A stretch of 64,000 nt of DNA from Zygaena filipendulae (taxonomy: Eukaryota > Arthropoda > Insecta > Lepidoptera > Zygaenidae): positions 124,001-188,000 of the forward strand of contig CAJRBF020000013.1 in the NCBI GenBank assembly GCA_907165275.2, in the 5' to 3' direction. The notes beneath the pieces were generated by a model that worked only from the letters and a program-made list of their open reading frames with translations, had not been told where the DNA came from and did not search any database. Shown here in pieces: positions 51,201 through 60,700 of this stretch. Position 1 is the stretch's first letter. Every line of letters begins with the position of its first letter. The position numbers and the translations under genes were made by a program.

Positions 51201-51598
51201 GGTGGGGACACCTGTCCTACCGACTTGTGCAGATGCTGTCCGGACACGGCTGTTTCGGCAGATATCTGCACAAGATCGGTAGGGAACAGACCCCCGCTTG
51301 CCACCACTGTGGCTGCGCGGTGGATTCTGCCAGCCACACATTGAAGGACTGCCCGGCATGGGATGCTGAGAGAAGCTCCCTGTCGGGCCACATCGGACAA
51401 GACTTAAGCCTCCCTGCAGTAGTGGGGAGCATACTGGATAGTGACGCCAAGTGGAGGGCGTTCAGCGCCTTCTGCGAGGCAATTCTGACGAAAAAGGAGG
51501 AAGCGGAGCGCCTGCGGGAGATCGCCCCAGATGCGCTGCCGCAGAGGAGGCGTAGGCCTGGTGGGCGGCGGCGAAATTTCCTCCGCTTCCCCCAGTAG
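48215..51598 (+). pseudogene. Family Y ORF1 fused in frame to reverse transcriptase
   Basis: One frame runs from the chimera junction to 51598 with only two stop codons. It contains a coiled-coil N-terminal part (EDNARLRRLLESLQKEMAEL), the globular domain, three zinc knuckles (CFRCLRVGHVAAKC and two more), then at ~49832 joins the middle of ORF2 (GEPFRRLLTKCLEDGRFPGR). Next come the reverse transcriptase (CYADDTLVVARG) and the C-terminal finger (CHHCGCAVDSASHTLKDC). The deletion removed ~1.4 kb including the whole endonuclease. The stops at 49898-49900 and 51188-51190 are both TGA; copy 1 has TGG at the first site, and the second also looks like a former Trp codon. Confidence 0.75.
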
Positions 51599-51986
51599 CA
51601 CTGACCTCCAGGATCAAGACGATGGGCGTGCGCGCACCTGTGCGCGCCCAAGGAGAGCCGCGCGTCCGAGGACGCCACGCGGCGACCACTTGGCGGGGTT
51701 AAAGGACTAAGCCTTAGGCGATGCCTTACCCCGCCATCATGGAGTGGAGTGGGCCCTGGGGTTTTAGTGGGTAGGGGCCATTCCGGCCGAGTCCCACACT
51801 CCCCGCGCCACCTGTACATATCAGCCCAGGCGCGGGGGTGCGTAAATGCATTTCCCCAGTTTCTTTAAAAAAAGGATAGGATCCCTCGACCCAGTGGAGC
51901 CCTTACAGGACGATGAAGTATTCAGACCGAGAAAGAGCCTGGCGCGCTCGCCCCCGGAGAGGAGCCCAACAACCTTCTATTCTCCG

Positions 51987-53453
51987 ATGACGAGCACGCC
52001 GGCCCAGCAAAAGAGGAAACGGCAGTCACCGATTAAGACACCTTCAGCCGACCTAGAAGTGCTTAAACGCGAGGAGGAGGCGTGCTGGATATTCGTGGCC
52101 GAGAAAGTGGACGCTCTGAGTGAGATGGTTTGCTCTAAAACTGGACCGTACCGCAGCACAGCCAGCAATATCAAAACCGCAGTAAAGGACATCCAGGGAT
52201 TCTGCCACAAAATAAAGGATACCCGAGTCCGGCTTCTTGTGGCTCGCCTGAAGAGAGACGAAGAAAGAGAACGCACACCCAAGAGACCGAGAAGGGCAAC
52301 CAATCTTGCTGAGAAGGCCACTTCCACCTCACCTTGGAAGGCAGGCGTTGAGGTCGGCATTAATACCTCCTTGGTGAGCCAACAAACGGGACCTGAATGG
52401 GACCCATACATGGGATACCCCTCCGAAGAACCAACCCCTGTGCCCCAGCCGGTTGCGACGGAGGCACCCAGACTGGTCCAAGTTCCTCTCCCATCCGAAA
52501 CTGACCTACAACCAACGTCAAATGACGAATGGCAGAAGGTAGGGAGAAAAGGGAGGAAGCGAAGAGGAACCAAAAAGGCTGAGGGGAATAAGAAAGAGCT
52601 CAAGGCACCTACGAAGACACCAGGAGGGTCACTAAAGGACCAGCGGCCTAGAGTGGCCAGACCCAGGTCCAGACCAGAAGCCGTACTGGTCAGAATAACC
52701 GACTCGAGCTACTCGGCTGCTCTCAAAAAGGTCAAAGGCAGCCTCACTCAGGATTTGAACGGCCTTACCTTCTCATCCGTTAGGAGGACTCAGCAAGGAG
52801 ACCTCCTACTTGAAATAGAGGGGGGCCAGTTCCGAGCTGAGGATGTGAGGAGAGCTGTCACCGAGAAATGCCCGGATTTGAATGTCCGGGCTCTCCGTGA
52901 TATGGCTTCGGTCTTCATCTCTGGCCTGGATGTGGACACCGAAAACGGTGACATTATCGACGCGTTACAGGATCGGTATAGGGACTTCGCGATCAAGCGC
53001 GTCTGGACCAGTGGCTCTGTGAGCAAATGCGCGGTCATCGAGCTACCTAAAGAAGATGCGAGAAGGTTAGCAGATGAGCGCAAGCTACGGATAGGTTGGA
53101 TGCGTGCGACGGTCAGACCGTACGAAGAAAAGATCAAGTGCTTCCGCTGCCTTGAGTTTGGGCATCGCGCAACCAGGTGCCCGGGGCCTGATCGCAGTGA
53201 CAGGTGCGCCAAGTGCGGAAGCACCGAACACCGCGTGCAATTCTGTGATGCGGAGATCTCCTGCCCTGTATGCCAGGACAAGGGGCTCGATAGAGTGAGC
53301 CATCGCGCGGGTTCGAGGCAATGCCCAAGCTGGAACGTCACTATTCGCGGCATACAGCCAGCGAGACCACAATCTACAGGGCTTCCAAAAAACGGAGCAG
53401 TGCCGCCGCCAGGGCCCCAAAATCCAGCCGGGGGGCTCGCGATGGAGATATAA
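51987..53453 (+). CDS. Family Z ORF1 (Gag-like protein with three zinc knuckles)
   Basis: About 488 residues from MTSTPAQQKRKRQSP; the frame is open further upstream into the preceding unit's 3' end, so this start is a choice. A helical N-terminal domain (EEEACWIFVAEKVDALSEMV, TASNIKTAVKDIQGFCHKI) comes first. A basic linker, a globular domain (DSSYSAALKKVKGSLTQDLN, VFISGLDVDTENGDIIDALQ) and three knuckles (CFRCLEFGHRATRC, CAKCGSTEHRVQFC, CPVCQDKGLDRVSHRAGSRQC) follow. Intact. The ORF2 frame begins around its stop codon. Confidence 0.82.
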   Translation: MTSTPAQQKRKRQSPIKTPSADLEVLKREEEACWIFVAEKVDALSEMVCSKTGPYRSTASNIKTAVKDIQGFCHKIKDTRVRLLVARLKRDEERERTPKRPRRATNLAEKATSTSPWKAGVEVGINTSLVSQQTGPEWDPYMGYPSEEPTPVPQPVATEAPRLVQVPLPSETDLQPTSNDEWQKVGRKGRKRRGTKKAEGNKKELKAPTKTPGGSLKDQRPRVARPRSRPEAVLVRITDSSYSAALKKVKGSLTQDLNGLTFSSVRRTQQGDLLLEIEGGQFRAEDVRRAVTEKCPDLNVRALRDMASVFISGLDVDTENGDIIDALQDRYRDFAIKRVWTSGSVSKCAVIELPKEDARRLADERKLRIGWMRATVRPYEEKIKCFRCLEFGHRATRCPGPDRSDRCAKCGSTEHRVQFCDAEISCPVCQDKGLDRVSHRAGSRQCPSWNVTIRGIQPARPQSTGLPKNGAVPPPGPQNPAGGLAMEI

Positions 53454-53790
53454 AGATCAGGTGCCTACAAATTAATCTTAACACCTGTCGCAGTGCCCAA
53501 GATCTGCTAACCGCCGAGATGGCACAACGCCATATTGACGTGGCTGTTATTTATTTATTTATTTTTATTTATTTATTTATTTATTTAGTCATTCATTTAT
53601 AACTTTACAGTACAATTGACCAAAGCATTATAAAGTACATTTAATTAAACTATAAATTAATATAGTAATAAATCAATAACAATCATTATACAATCAGTAA
53701 ATTAATATAGTCATCATAGCATTATATTATTATGTCAAATTTACAAATCAATAATATGTCAAATTTATATAAGTACTTAATTATTAATAA

Positions 53791-55650
53791 TCATGTTATG
53801 GTGGTGCTCCTGGCATACATCACCTCACATACTCTGTTGCATTCCTTCATGAGACATCCAATCCCAGTCACAAACAGGTCACAGTGCGGTGCTGCTTCCA
53901 GCACCGCATCGATGAGGGTGCGCGCGCGCGCCGCCGGCGCCTGCCGCCTCGCCACCGTGCGCGCCCGCTCCTGGGCGAGCAGCGCCCGGTACCGAGGCCG
54001 CATGTTAGCTTGGGTTAGCACATTGGGTACAGACAGTCGCGTAAACACTTGAACTAGCTCTGTGCAATCTATTCGGTCCCTTATTAGATTAATTACGAAT
54101 TTAGCCAACGCCACACTTCTTCTCACTTCTAAAGTTTGATATCCGAGCTGCCCCGCGAGGAAGAGAGTAGGGTACATAAACGGGTAGTGGTCGAACGACT
54201 TCCTGTAGAGCGCACGCAAGAACTGCTTTTGCACACGCTCCAACAGGAGTATATATTTATCTTCGTGCGGGTTCCAGACCACCGAGCTGGTCTCCAGCAC
54301 GCTCCTCACCAGCGCGTTATACAATGCTCTCATCGCGGGGGGTGAGAGCGGCGCCGCATTGCGTAACACAAACCCGAGGCGGCGGCGGGCCGCGTCGGCC
54401 ACGTGCTGTACGTTCGCGTGAAACGTCAGTGCTGGGTCGAACAGCACGCCGAGATCCCGCACCTGCTGCACTCGCGACACAGTTGCGCCACCTATCGCAT
54501 ATTCGAAACGTAAAGGAGTACTCGACCGGGTGAACGTCATGGTTTCACATTTGGAAGGATTGAACAACAATTTATTCCTCATACTCCAGCCATGAACTGC
54601 ATCGAGATCGTTCTGTAGTGCATTACAATCGCATTTAAATTCACAAGTCTTATATAACTTGACATCATCCGCGAATATTAAAATATTAAAATAGGGGAGG
54701 TCGTTTATTAATAATACAAATAGTAAGGGTCCTAGATTTGAACCTTGACTTATTCCTGAACGGGTATCATAGTACTCGGATACATATGAGCCATACCTGA
54801 CATACTGCTTCCTATCCCTTAGGTAACTAGAAAACAATTTAACAAGTCTGGGTGTAAATCCCATGATACCCAGTTTCCATAAAAGGACGTCATTATCTAC
54901 GCGATCGAACGCTTTTTGAAAATCTAAGTAAATAACGTCTACCTGTTTCCTCCTGTCCATATCTAACGAAATTTTATCTACTAGTGAAACTAAGTTAGTG
55001 GTCACCGAGCGTTTAGGTAGAAACGCATGTTGCGCTGACGTAATATAGGGCCTACATTGCGGCAACAATCGGGCGTGCAGCGCCGATTCAAATACTTTTG
55101 CTAATGCACACAAGATTGCAACTGGCCGGTAATTTTCTACCTGAGTTTTAGAGCCTGATTTCGGTATTGGGGTTTCACATAAGGATTTAAAATATATAAA
55201 ATAATCATTAATATTAGTACTTGCACTGTACAAATTAAGGTCACCTAATACTATTATTTTAGTAGGCGAATGTAGGGTACATACATGGCCGACACTGTCA
55301 AAAAACTTTAAATAAGTGTCATCACACGCGCTCGGTGGTATGTATACGGCACAAATAAGTAACGTTTGTCCATTTAGTTGGAATTTAGCCCATAGGTCCT
55401 CACCGTCCGTCGTCTCATACCGCGTCACCCGCTCGAGCCGCAGCGGCGCTCGCGCCGCCAGCATCACGCCGCCGCCGGCGCGCCCGGCGCGGTCGCGGCG
55501 CAGCACCGACCAACCGCCGCTGCCGCTGCACACTTCGGCGTCACAAACCGACTCGTCCAAATTAGTCTCCGTTGCTGCCACTATGTTAATCTCATCACAG
55601 AGCTCAAAGCTCGACCTCCATTCTAACAGTTTGGTTTTTAGCCGATTCAC
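53791..55650 (-). CDS. LINE ORF2 with internal in-frame deletion
   Basis: 619 residues from the ATG at 55650; the frame is open further upstream (NPTPLNIYYQNVNRLKTKLL), so the true start is likely nearer 55800. Endonuclease motifs N, ATETNLDES and VLGDLNL are present. Then the sequence jumps within a few residues to a reverse transcriptase start (TQVENYRPVAILCALAKVF), so the S-D-H endonuclease motif and ~250-300 residues are missing without loss of frame. Reverse transcriptase motifs are complete (VIYLDFQKAFDRVDNDVLLW, ISQGSNLGPLLFVLLINDLP, ILIFADDVKLY). The C-terminus is Arg-rich. It could make a reverse transcriptase-only protein. Confidence 0.8.
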   Translation of the reverse strand: MNRLKTKLLEWRSSFELCDEINIVAATETNLDESVCDAEVCSGSGGWSVLRRDRAGRAGGGVMLAARAPLRLERVTRYETTDGEDLWAKFQLNGQTLLICAVYIPPSACDDTYLKFFDSVGHVCTLHSPTKIIVLGDLNLYSASTNINDYFIYFKSLCETPIPKSGSKTQVENYRPVAILCALAKVFESALHARLLPQCRPYITSAQHAFLPKRSVTTNLVSLVDKISLDMDRRKQVDVIYLDFQKAFDRVDNDVLLWKLGIMGFTPRLVKLFSSYLRDRKQYVRYGSYVSEYYDTRSGISQGSNLGPLLFVLLINDLPYFNILIFADDVKLYKTCEFKCDCNALQNDLDAVHGWSMRNKLLFNPSKCETMTFTRSSTPLRFEYAIGGATVSRVQQVRDLGVLFDPALTFHANVQHVADAARRRLGFVLRNAAPLSPPAMRALYNALVRSVLETSSVVWNPHEDKYILLLERVQKQFLRALYRKSFDHYPFMYPTLFLAGQLGYQTLEVRRSVALAKFVINLIRDRIDCTELVQVFTRLSVPNVLTQANMRPRYRALLAQERARTVARRQAPAARARTLIDAVLEAAPHCDLFVTGIGCLMKECNRVCEVMYARSTTIT

Positions 55651-55951
55651 ATTTTGATAATAGATGTTTAGCGGTGTAGGGTTACTTGCCTGTATCTTTC
55701 TCTTTTTCAGCCCGGGCCCGCTCGATACGAAAAAACCATCGCTCTGCGAATAATCCTTTGGGCCAAAATTGCGGTGAAATACATTCTTAGAACTGATCCT
55801 CTGGGACGCCTACCTTAAAAGAAGTGTAGTCTGTCGATCTCTTAGGAGTCAATTTCAATGCCGAATACAGAGGCGACGGATTTTTGCTATTTAAATAAGC
55901 AATAACATTTTCTTCCTTGGTGTCCGGCCGCGCGCCCCACACATGTAGGTA

Positions 55952-56512
55952 TTAGGCGCGATTCGCTGCAGATAGTATATTGCTCAGCGCACCGTCACCG
56001 CGAACTATTTGGTTTGTTCGTCGTTTTTGATTACGCCGTTTTCTATTAATTACTTGCGACCAGTTATCATTATTATTCTTGGGCTGATCTGCTTCCACCT
56101 CAATCACCACCTCTGCTTCTTTCTTGTTAGGGATAGGGCTCTCAGTAACACTTAGTTTCTTTTGTTTAAAATGTTTACCGTGAGTAGATTCATTTTCATT
56201 TAATTTCTTGTGTCGGAGCGAATCCGTCCCTTTTTGTCTTATAGGCACCGGCAGCACCGTTGGAGTTTGTGTCCCGCTCGCACTCACATGGCCAGTAGTA
56301 TCTTTTGTTATTAACGCAGCGTAAGATAACTCGCATTTGTCACACTTCGTTTTGTTTCCACCCTCACATAACAATGTAATAGTCGTCGTCAATTTTCGAA
56401 TTTCATCTTTTAATGCACTAATTTCACTGTTTTGCGTCGCAACTTTTAGTTCCAAGCTAGACAAACTCTTTTTTATAAGCGAACTGTCACTTTCACGTAC
56501 CCCGGTAGGCAT
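55952..56512 (-). CDS. LINE ORF1 protein, short form
   Basis: 186 residues. The N-terminal ~50 residues form a coiled coil (SSLELKVATQNSEISALKDE), followed by a CxxC pair (TKCDKCELSY) and low-complexity basic sequence (NRKRRNQKRRTNQIVRGDG). No RRM or zinc knuckle cluster is visible, so it is shorter than usual ORF1 proteins. It precedes ORF2 on the same strand by ~150-300 bp. Confidence 0.6.
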   Translation of the reverse strand: MPTGVRESDSSLIKKSLSSLELKVATQNSEISALKDEIRKLTTTITLLCEGGNKTKCDKCELSYAALITKDTTGHVSASGTQTPTVLPVPIRQKGTDSLRHKKLNENESTHGKHFKQKKLSVTESPIPNKKEAEVVIEVEADQPKNNNDNWSQVINRKRRNQKRRTNQIVRGDGALSNILSAANRA

Positions 56513-57440
56513 TTTCCTTGGAAAAATTAATTATAACTCGGGAGCCGATTGAATGACGTGCTGACGTGCGTAATACAATGTTATCGTGCGTAATATATAT
56601 TACGTTATCTCCGAACCCCATCGAGCGAGAGACACTGGCTGGTTCTCTGACCTGACTGGCAGGGCGGCGGTGCTCATCTCGGGGAACTTGGATGCTGAGC
56701 TGCTGGGCTGCGAAGAGGGCTTTGTCTGGCTGCGGGTTGAGGGGTTTGCTGTCTTCAGCTGTTACTTCTCCCCTAACGCTGAGCCAGAGAAGTTCGCGCT
56801 GGATTTGCAGCTCCTAGCGAGCAGCATCGGCCGCTGTGGTCTCCCCAAGGTGATAGCGGGCGACTTCAACTCCAAATCTCCTGAGTGGGGTGCGCCTGCT
56901 CAAGACTGGAGAGGACGCCTCGTGGCCGAGCTGCTTGCTGGCTGCAACCTCAGCGTCTGCAACCTTGGGAACAAGCCAACATTCTTAAGGGGCACCTCGG
57001 CGTCAATCCTCGACCTGACCCTCGCGGACGAGATAGCGCTGGGCTCAATTACGGGCTGGCGGGTGCTCGACGCGGAGACGCTTAGTGACCATCGCTACAT
57101 TCACTTCAGCCTCCGCCATGCCACCGGACCCCCGGTGAGGCCCGTTAGGGGCTGGAATGGCAAAAAGTTCGATAAGGAAACTTTCGTCTCCTGCGTCGAG
57201 CTCCTAACACCGGGAACCGTACTGGGGGATCCGGACGAGCATGCTCGTAGCGTTGCGGCTCTTTTAACAAAGTGCTGCAACGTTGCGATGCCCAAAAAAT
57301 CCTCGCGCTCCGGCAAAAGAGAAGTCTATTGGTGGACGCCCAGGATTGCTGAGCTGAGGGGGCTGTGCTCCAAGGCAAGAAGAGCCTTGAAAAGGGTGAC
57401 CCCGGAGGACAGGGACAATCTCGCAGCCATATTAAATAGT

Positions 57441-57623
57441 TATTATGTATTAAAACTGATTAAAACACATAACATGAATATAATGCTGTTTTATTGCAGT
57501 GACAGTTGTGCACAGACTAAAAATAATCACGTTCCTACTTATGGGTTGCTTTTCTTATAAAAGTACACTAAGTAGGATATTAAATCAACTGGAATGGAAC
57601 TGTATGGGAAGGCATACATAACA
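57441..57623 (-). repeat. 3' LTR of element D
   Basis: 183 bp; element strand begins TGTTATGTATGCC after a purine tract and ends AATACATAATA. Confidence 0.92.
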
Positions 57624-57638
57624 TACCTTTCCCTCGAG
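57624..57638 (-). promoter_or_regulatory. Polypurine tract of element D
   Basis: The minus strand reads CTCGAGGGAAAGGTA directly before the LTR start TGTTATG. Confidence 0.75.
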
Positions 57639-57755
57639 ATAGCACATTGTTAGATAACAATCAAAAGTAGAAGTTAATAATCTATAGGTATGGCAATAGT
57701 AAATGTGTGATAGAAAATGATAATATTATTGTAATTGCACAGGTAACACAACAAT

Positions 57756-60700
57756 CTAGGACTTATCATAGGGTGACTTCGTATGTACTCTTGTCTTTCT
57801 TCTTATTTTACCAATTTCATCCGTACTAGATGTAGTGGGGATGCCTAGCATCTCTGCCCACTTATCAGCACTGGGTATTTCAATGATTTCTTCTTGCTCT
57901 ATCGATTGTGTATTGTCAATATCATTGTCCCCAACTTCTATTTCCATGTCTGTCAAATCCATATTCTCTTGTCCCATCTCTCCCACCTTTTCTTTCATTT
58001 TCACTAACTGGTCTATATGTCTGTGAATATTTTCTCCAAACTCTGTCTCCACTCTGTAACTCGAAGGTCCTTCTTTCTCTACAATCTTTCCTGGTCTCCA
58101 TTTTGCTCCTTCTGAATAATTTCTGTACATAACTTTAGTACCAATATTAGTTTCCCTATGCTTCTTGTTTGAATTATTTATTATCTGGTTTTCTGTTTTG
58201 TTATGTTTTTCACTGTCAGGATGTATGTTGTCTAGTAATGTACGCAGTTGTCTGTTCATCAACAACTCTGCCGGGCTCTTGTGTGTTGTTTCACATGGTG
58301 TTGCTCGCAAGGTCAATAAAATTCTTGGTAATTTTAGATCCCATGGTATATCTGTCATCTTTTTTAGTTTATTTTTGAGGGTTTGTACCATCCTTTCAGC
58401 CTGTCCGTTTGTTGCTGGATGGTAAGGTGCTGTAGTGATATGTTTTATCTTATTTGACTTCAAAAATTCCTCAAACTCTTTTGAAACAAACGAAGTCCCA
58501 TTATCTGATACCAAGGTCTCACATAGGCCATGTTGAGCAAACATATGTCTCAAATGCTTTATTACAGTTGTCGAAGTCATGGAGGTCACTATTTGTACCT
58601 CCGGCCATTTAGAATAAGAATCCACGACGATAAGGAAATATTTATTTTGGAATGGCCCAGCAAAATCAATATGAATACGTGACCAAGGTCGAGTGGGTGT
58701 AATCCACTGATGAAATGTCTTTACTGGCATCCTTTGATTTTCAAGACAGCGGTTACAAGAACCAACCATTTCTTCAATGTTTTTGTCCATATGGGGCCAC
58801 CAAACATAGCTGCGAGCCAGAGCTTTAGTGTGTACAACTCCATTATGTGTCTGATGTAACAGGTTAAGTATTGTGGCTCTCATTGCTGGTGGTACGACAA
58901 CGCGCGTGCCTAAAAGAATACAGCCATCTTGTAAGCTCAACTCTGTGCGGTGAAGCCAGTAAGTATGAAGGTCCTTGTCACGTTCTTGTGTTGGCCAGCC
59001 TCTCATTAAGTAATGTGTGACCTGACGCAACACTCTATCCTTGGCTGTCTCTTTTGAAATCTGTTCACTTCCAAATGGCAAGTCTTGAGGTGTTTCAGCA
59101 ATCAACAATATTTCTCCTGGCAATTCTGGTGTGACTGTCTCTTCGGCTAGCGGTAACGGCCAACGACTCAGACCATCTGCATTGGCAATTTTCTTTCCCG
59201 GTTTGTACATAATATTATAACTGTGTGCTGACAGGGCAAGGCATATCCGGGTCAATCTGGGAGATAGTAGGTCTGGCATCTTCTTAGTAGGATTGAAAAT
59301 CCCCACCAACGGTTGATGGTCAGTAATAATAGTAAACTCGCGACCCATTAAATAATTATGGAATTTTTGTATCCCAAACAAAATTGCTGTGGCCTCCTTG
59401 TCGAGCTGGGAGTAGCGCCGCTCTTGTGGGTGGAGTGTTCTAGAGCCCATTGCGATAGGTTTCTCTTCACCGTTCTGAAGTACATGTGCGAGAACCACAC
59501 CAACACCGAACTCCGAGGAGTCGCAAGTTAGAATAAGCTTCTTCTTTGTATCATAGTGAGTCAATGTAATTTCTGAGGTCAGCATGTTTTTTGCCTTATC
59601 AAAAGCTAATTGTTCAGTCTTAGTCCAGTGCCAAGGTACTTTCTTATCCAATAACCGATGAAGAGGCTCTAATACAGTTGCCTTGTGATATACAAATCTT
59701 TCATAGAAATTATAGAGGCCTAAAAATGCTTGAAGCTCTTGAATATTGCCCGGTCTGGGTGTATTGGTGATAGCATGAATCTTACTTGGTGCTGGGTGTA
59801 TGCCTTCTGCATCTATAACAAACCCTAAGAACTCAACCCGGTTTTTTGCAAATTTACACTTGTTTTTATTTAATCTTAACCCTGCCTTTGCTATGCGGTG
59901 GAGTACAGTATCAAGGCGCTCATGCATCTCTGTGTAATTGCACCCAGTTACAATTATATCATCTAACAGGACTGCTACACCTGGAATGTTTGCTAGCAGT
60001 GCAGTCATAATTCGTTGGAATATTCCAGGACTGGCCTTTACACCGAATGCTAGTCTATGCACCGAGAACAAACCCTTACTAGTATTAATAGTCAACAGTT
60101 TAGCTGTATCATTATCTACAGTCACTTGTGTGTACGCTCTGTCTAAGTCAAGAGTTGTGAAGTACTGGCCTCCGGCTAACAAAGCAAAAATTTCACTCGC
60201 TGTTGGCATAGGGTAGGTATCCGACTCCGTTGCTTGGTTTACTGTACTGCGATAGTCTCCGCATAACCGGATGCTGCCATCCTTTTTTACAATTGGTACC
60301 ACTGGTGTAGCCCACTTGGAGTAAGGTATGGGCTTCAGGACCCCGTCAGTTACCATGTTGTCTATCTCTTTCTCGATACGCTCCCTTAAAGCATATGGGA
60401 CAGGTCGAGCTTTCAAAAACTTGGGCACCGCATTAGGAGATAGCTGTATTGACACTGGTTCACCATAATATGTGCCTAAACCAGGAAGAAAAAGTTTCTC
60501 ATATTTCTGTAGCAAATCCTGGCACTGTTCATTGTTTATAACTGTGTTTATATTGTTTATCTTTATGTTTAATGGTTGAAACCAATCACGTCCAAGCAGG
60601 TTAGGTCCTCCTCCCTTTGCCACAATCACTTTTAAATCTGATTTCTCACCTTTGTACATAATGTCAACATCTAATTGTCCGAGCAATTTCACAGGTGTAT

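Larger units (their letters stand above)
46449..51873 (+). mobile_element. Chimeric R1-clade LINE (family X 5' part + family Y 3' part)
   Basis: Begins at the GGATA-repeat junction with a 5' leader and ORF1 of one family (X, to ~48205), then switches to ORF1 of family Y, and ends with the family Y 3' UTR and a short A-run at 51873 followed by GGATAGGAT. Family Y sequence is ~95% identical to copy 1. The region encoding the endonuclease is deleted. Confidence 0.75.
53551..56603 (-). mobile_element. CR1/Jockey-superfamily LINE nested in family Z ORF2
   Basis: Minus-strand insertion with an (AAAT)n-type 3' tail at 53551-53586 and a 5-bp target duplication GTTAT (53546-53550 and 56604-56608). 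Carries ORF1 (56512-55952) and an internally deleted ORF2. Confidence 0.8.
51874..57440 (+). mobile_element. R1-clade LINE, family Z (interrupted and 3'-truncated)
   Basis: Begins GGATAGGATCCC right after the A-run of the previous unit. It contains a full ORF1 and the endonuclease part of ORF2. ORF2 is split by a minus-strand LINE (53551-56603), and the rest is lost where element D begins. Confidence 0.8.
53454..57440 (+). pseudogene. Family Z ORF2, endonuclease part, split by a nested LINE
   Basis: The first ~30 codons (IKIRCLQINLNTCRSAQDLL) run to 53550. The frame resumes after the nested LINE at 56604-56608 with SEPHRARDTGWFSDLTG. Endonuclease motifs VIAGDFNSKSPEWGAPAQDW and AETLSDHRYIHF are present, then a linker with REVYWWTPRIAELRG. 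The sequence ends near 57440 at element D, so reverse transcriptase is missing. Joining is described only by position. Confidence 0.8.
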
